Shown in pieces: positions 33,302 through 35,235 of a stretch of 35,235 nucleotides of DNA. Source of the stretch: JAJKJG01 sp036386395 (GTDB taxonomy: Bacteria; Pseudomonadota; Alphaproteobacteria; Rhizobiales; Beijerinckiaceae). Below the pieces are notes generated by a model that saw nothing but the letters and a program-made list of their open reading frames with translations, was not told the DNA's origin and made no database searches. The stretch is taken from the NCBI GenBank assembly GCA_036386395.1, contig DASVVU010000113.1, forward strand, positions 1 through 35,235, written 5' to 3'. Within the stretch, counting starts at the first letter, position 1. Each line of letters begins with the position of its first letter. Made by a program: the position numbers and the translations under genes.

Positions 33302-33880
33302 TCACGCCCCCAAGAGCTTCGACAGCCACTCCGGCCGGATCGCGTCGAAGCCGGCGAAGCCCGAGAGGCCGAATGCGAGGCCGACGAGGCTGACGCCAGC
33401 GGCGAGGCCGAGGAGCCAGCGGATGCGGGTCAGCGCCGCGACGGCAAGCAGCGCGAGCGAGAGCGACAGGAAGCTGTCCGAGAAGTCGAACAGGTCGTCG
33501 GCATCGTTGAGGCGCTTGTAATTGGCCTCGTGCCCGTTCGCCGTGTCCGTGAGCTCCTTGAGCTCGGCCCTATAGCGCTCGATGTCGCGGCGCCAGCCCT
33601 CCATGAGGGCGCGGTTCTCGGGGGTGTCCTTGAGGACGCCGTCGCGGGTCAGGGCCTCGGCGCGCTGCACCTCGAGGTCGAGCTCGAACTGGCGCATGCG
33701 CTTCGCCTGGTACTGGTTCCAGGAATCGACGATGAGCGCCTGCGAGCGCTGGATCGCCTGCACGACGTTGTCGTCCTTGATCTTCGACACCGCCATGAAG
33801 GCCGAGATCAGGGCGACGATGATCGCGACGGTGTTGTTGAAGCGGTCGCTGTCGCTGCGGGAGGCGTCGGGTTCGGCCAT
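33302..33880 (-). CDS. DUF4337-family membrane protein
   Basis: A 192-residue protein. A first hydrophobic helix lies at about residues 15-32 (NNTVAIIVALISAFMAVSKI). A long polar helical region (about 40-125) includes VVQAIQRSQALIVDSWNQYQAKRMRQ, and two C-terminal helices span about 134-175. The D-N-V-x-Q-A-I-Q/A-x-S-Q-A-x-x-D-x-W-N-x-Y-Q-A-K segment is the DUF4337 signature. Function is unknown. It starts 82 nt after the Sel1 gene on the minus strand and is divergent from ahcY across 204 bp. Confidence 0.85.
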   Translation of the reverse strand: MAEPDASRSDSDRFNNTVAIIVALISAFMAVSKIKDDNVVQAIQRSQALIVDSWNQYQAKRMRQFELDLEVQRAEALTRDGVLKDTPENRALMEGWRRDIERYRAELKELTDTANGHEANYKRLNDADDLFDFSDSFLSLSLALLAVAALTRIRWLLGLAAGVSLVGLAFGLSGFAGFDAIRPEWLSKLLGA

Positions 33881-33988
33881 CGGGGCGCTCGGGTAAGCGC
33901 CGCCATAACAGCAGGCGCCGGCCTCAGGTCGAGGCCCCGCCTCGGGAAATCCACCGTTTTCGGTGGGCCGGGCTCATGCGGGCAACAC

Positions 33989-34004
33989 ATAAAGACATCT
34001 TTAT
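33989..34004. promoter_or_regulatory. SahR-like palindromic operator before ahcY
   Basis: ATAAAGA-CA-TCTTTAT has perfect 7-bp arms around two bases, in otherwise GC-rich DNA. It resembles the ATAAAGATATCTTTAT-type motif found upstream of ahcY and methionine-cycle genes in alphaproteobacteria and ascribed to the ArsR-family, S-adenosylhomocysteine-responsive regulator SahR. It lies just upstream of a predicted -35 element. Confidence 0.6.
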
Positions 34005-34007
34005 ATC

Positions 34008-34037
34008 TTGATTGCCTCTCCGGTGGGTTGCTGCTAT
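34008..34037 (+). promoter_or_regulatory. Candidate ahcY promoter
   Basis: TTGATT (34008-34013), an 18-nt spacer and TGCTAT (34032-34037) give four of six matches to each consensus. It begins 3 nt after the SahR-like palindrome, so a bound repressor would touch the -35 element. The ahcY ribosome binding site AAGGAAG is at about 34073. Confidence 0.45.
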
Positions 34038-34084
34038 GGAGCCGCGAGCAAGCGATCCTAAAACACCGCACAAGGAAGCCGACC

Positions 34085-35235
34085 ATGCCGCAAGCCGCCG
34101 CCCGGAAGCACGTCCCCCAGCATGACTACGCCGTGAAGGACATCGGCCTCGCCGAGTGGGGCCGCAAGGAGATCGCCATCGCCGAGACCGAGATGCCCGG
34201 CCTCATGGCGGTGCGCGAGGAGTACGCCGCGAAGCAGCCGTTGAAGGGCGCGCGCATCGCCGGCTCGCTGCACATGACGATCCAGACGGCCGTGCTGATC
34301 GAGACGCTGTCGGCCCTCGGCGCCGACATCCGCTGGGTGTCGTGCAACATCTACTCGACCCAGGACCATGCCGCGGCCGCGATCGCGGCGGCCGGCATCC
34401 CGGTCTTCGCCTACAAGGGCGAGAGCCTCGAGGAGTACTGGGACTTCACGGCCAAGCTGTTCGAGTGGGGCGACGGCGGCACCCCCAACATGATCCTCGA
34501 CGACGGCGGCGACGCGACCCTCTTCGTCCATCTCGGCGTCCGCGCCGAGGGCGGCGATGTCGCCTTCCTCGACAAGCCCGGCGCCGAGGAGGAGGAGGTC
34601 CTGTTCGCGCTGATCAAGCGCACCCTCAAGGAGAAGCCGAAGGGCTGGTTCGGCGAGCTCGCCAAGGCGATCAAGGGCGTCTCGGAAGAGACCACGACCG
34701 GCGTCCACCGGCTCTACGTCATGCAGAAGGAGGGCAAGCTCCTCTTCCCGGCGATCAACGTCAACGACTCGGTCACGAAGTCGAAGTTCGACAACCTCTA
34801 CGGCTGCCGCGAGTCGCTCGTCGACGGCATCCGCCGCGGCACCGACGTGATGATGGCCGGCAAGGTCGCCATGGTCGCGGGCTTCGGCGACGTCGGCAAG
34901 GGCTCGGCCGCGTCCCTGCGCAACGCCGGCTGCCGGGTGCTCGTGTCCGAGATCGACCCGATCTGCGCCCTCCAGGCCGCCATGGAGGGCTACGAGGTCA
35001 CGACCATGGACGACGCCGCGCCCCGGGCCGACATCTTCGTCACCGCGACCGGCAACAAGGACGTCATCACCCTCGACCACATGCGCGCCATGAAGGACCG
35101 GGCGATCGTCTGCAACATCGGCCACTTCGACAACGAGATCCAGGTCGCCGGCCTCAAGAACCTCAAGTGGCAGAACATCAAGCCGCAGGTCGACGAGATC
35201 GAGTTCCCGGACGGGCACCGCATCATCCTGCTCTC
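34085..35235 (+). CDS. ahcY: Adenosylhomocysteinase (partial, runs off the right edge)
   Basis: The first 383 residues of S-adenosylhomocysteine hydrolase, which splits SAH into homocysteine and adenosine with bound NAD+, clearing the product inhibitor of methyltransferases. Visible features are AGSLHMTIQTAVLIETL (substrate-site His), ILDDGGDATLF, GVSEETTTGVHRLY, INVNDSVTKSKFDNLYGCRESLVDGI and the NAD Rossmann motif AMVAGFGDVGKGSA. The KTLKEKPKGWFGEL-type insertion typical of the long bacterial form is present. The ATG has AAGGAAG upstream. The gene is cut after ATGNKDVITL...NIGHFDNEIQV, about 85 residues before the expected end. Upstream are the SahR-like operator and promoter. Confidence 0.97.
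   Translation, partial: MPQAAARKHVPQHDYAVKDIGLAEWGRKEIAIAETEMPGLMAVREEYAAKQPLKGARIAGSLHMTIQTAVLIETLSALGADIRWVSCNIYSTQDHAAAAIAAAGIPVFAYKGESLEEYWDFTAKLFEWGDGGTPNMILDDGGDATLFVHLGVRAEGGDVAFLDKPGAEEEEVLFALIKRTLKEKPKGWFGELAKAIKGVSEETTTGVHRLYVMQKEGKLLFPAINVNDSVTKSKFDNLYGCRESLVDGIRRGTDVMMAGKVAMVAGFGDVGKGSAASLRNAGCRVLVSEIDPICALQAAMEGYEVTTMDDAAPRADIFVTATGNKDVITLDHMRAMKDRAIVCNIGHFDNEIQVAGLKNLKWQNIKPQVDEIEFPDGHRIILL

Noticed and set aside
33900..34084. SAH riboswitch before ahcY, suggested by hairpins at 33930-33944 and 33951-33966
   Set aside because: No match to the conserved SAH riboswitch core was seen. The protein operator and promoter explain the region, and the hairpins lie upstream of the predicted transcription start.

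Overview
The window is a high-GC chromosomal segment from an alphaproteobacterium, almost certainly order Hyphomicrobiales (Rhizobiales). This rests on an ActS/ActR (RegB/RegA) redox pair, a ChvI-ChvG-HprK-EIIA-HPr block leading towards ahcY, a fold-III ornithine decarboxylase with homospermidine synthase, and the dispersed extragenic palindrome ending GCATGATC that is common in this order. The family cannot be fixed by eye; a Methylobacteriaceae or Beijerinckiaceae-like host would fit.

Layout. 1-2037: tail of a CobW-type GTPase, a WD40 protein, a small three-cysteine protein and a DUF2937 membrane protein. 2047-6248 (minus): Uma2-type nuclease, homospermidine synthase, GNAT, periplasmic glucan protein OpgD. 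6249-7599: 1.35 kb without a convincing gene but dense in hairpins; its last ~480 nt look like a structured leader (speF type) for ornithine decarboxylase. 7600-10946: ornithine decarboxylase, a YhbS-like GNAT, a PagL-like outer-membrane protein, a PduO-type cobalamin adenosyltransferase. 10947-12170: an AT-richer insertion with one MBL-fold hydrolase on the minus strand. 12178-15510: rhomboid protease, an HExxH protein, ActS and ActR. 15517-19170 (minus): a 1217-residue PodJ-like polarity protein. 19541-21271: MerR regulator, pyrophosphatase, hydrolase.

21430-27900 is an aerobic benzoyl-CoA (box) pathway cluster: benzoate-CoA ligase, an alpha/beta hydrolase, a DUF309 protein, BoxC and BoxB. 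The reductase BoxA and the regulator BoxR are not in the window. Sites of the NGCA-N6-TGCN type overlap -10-like elements before the ligase and before boxC, suggesting BoxR-type control. 28262-32063 is the ChvI/ChvG two-component system and the nitrogen/carbon PTS proteins. Two minus-strand genes (a Sel1-repeat exported protein and a DUF4337 membrane protein) then separate ptsH from ahcY, which runs off the right edge behind a SahR-like palindrome.

Working together: ornithine decarboxylase supplies putrescine for homospermidine synthase; BclA, BoxB and BoxC carry benzoate through CoA activation, epoxidation and ring cleavage; ActSR and ChvGI are global redox and envelope/acid sensors. The least explained parts are the structured 6.4-7.6 kb region, the MBL insertion, the DUF309 and hydrolase genes in the box cluster, and the intergenic repeats that mark many operon borders.
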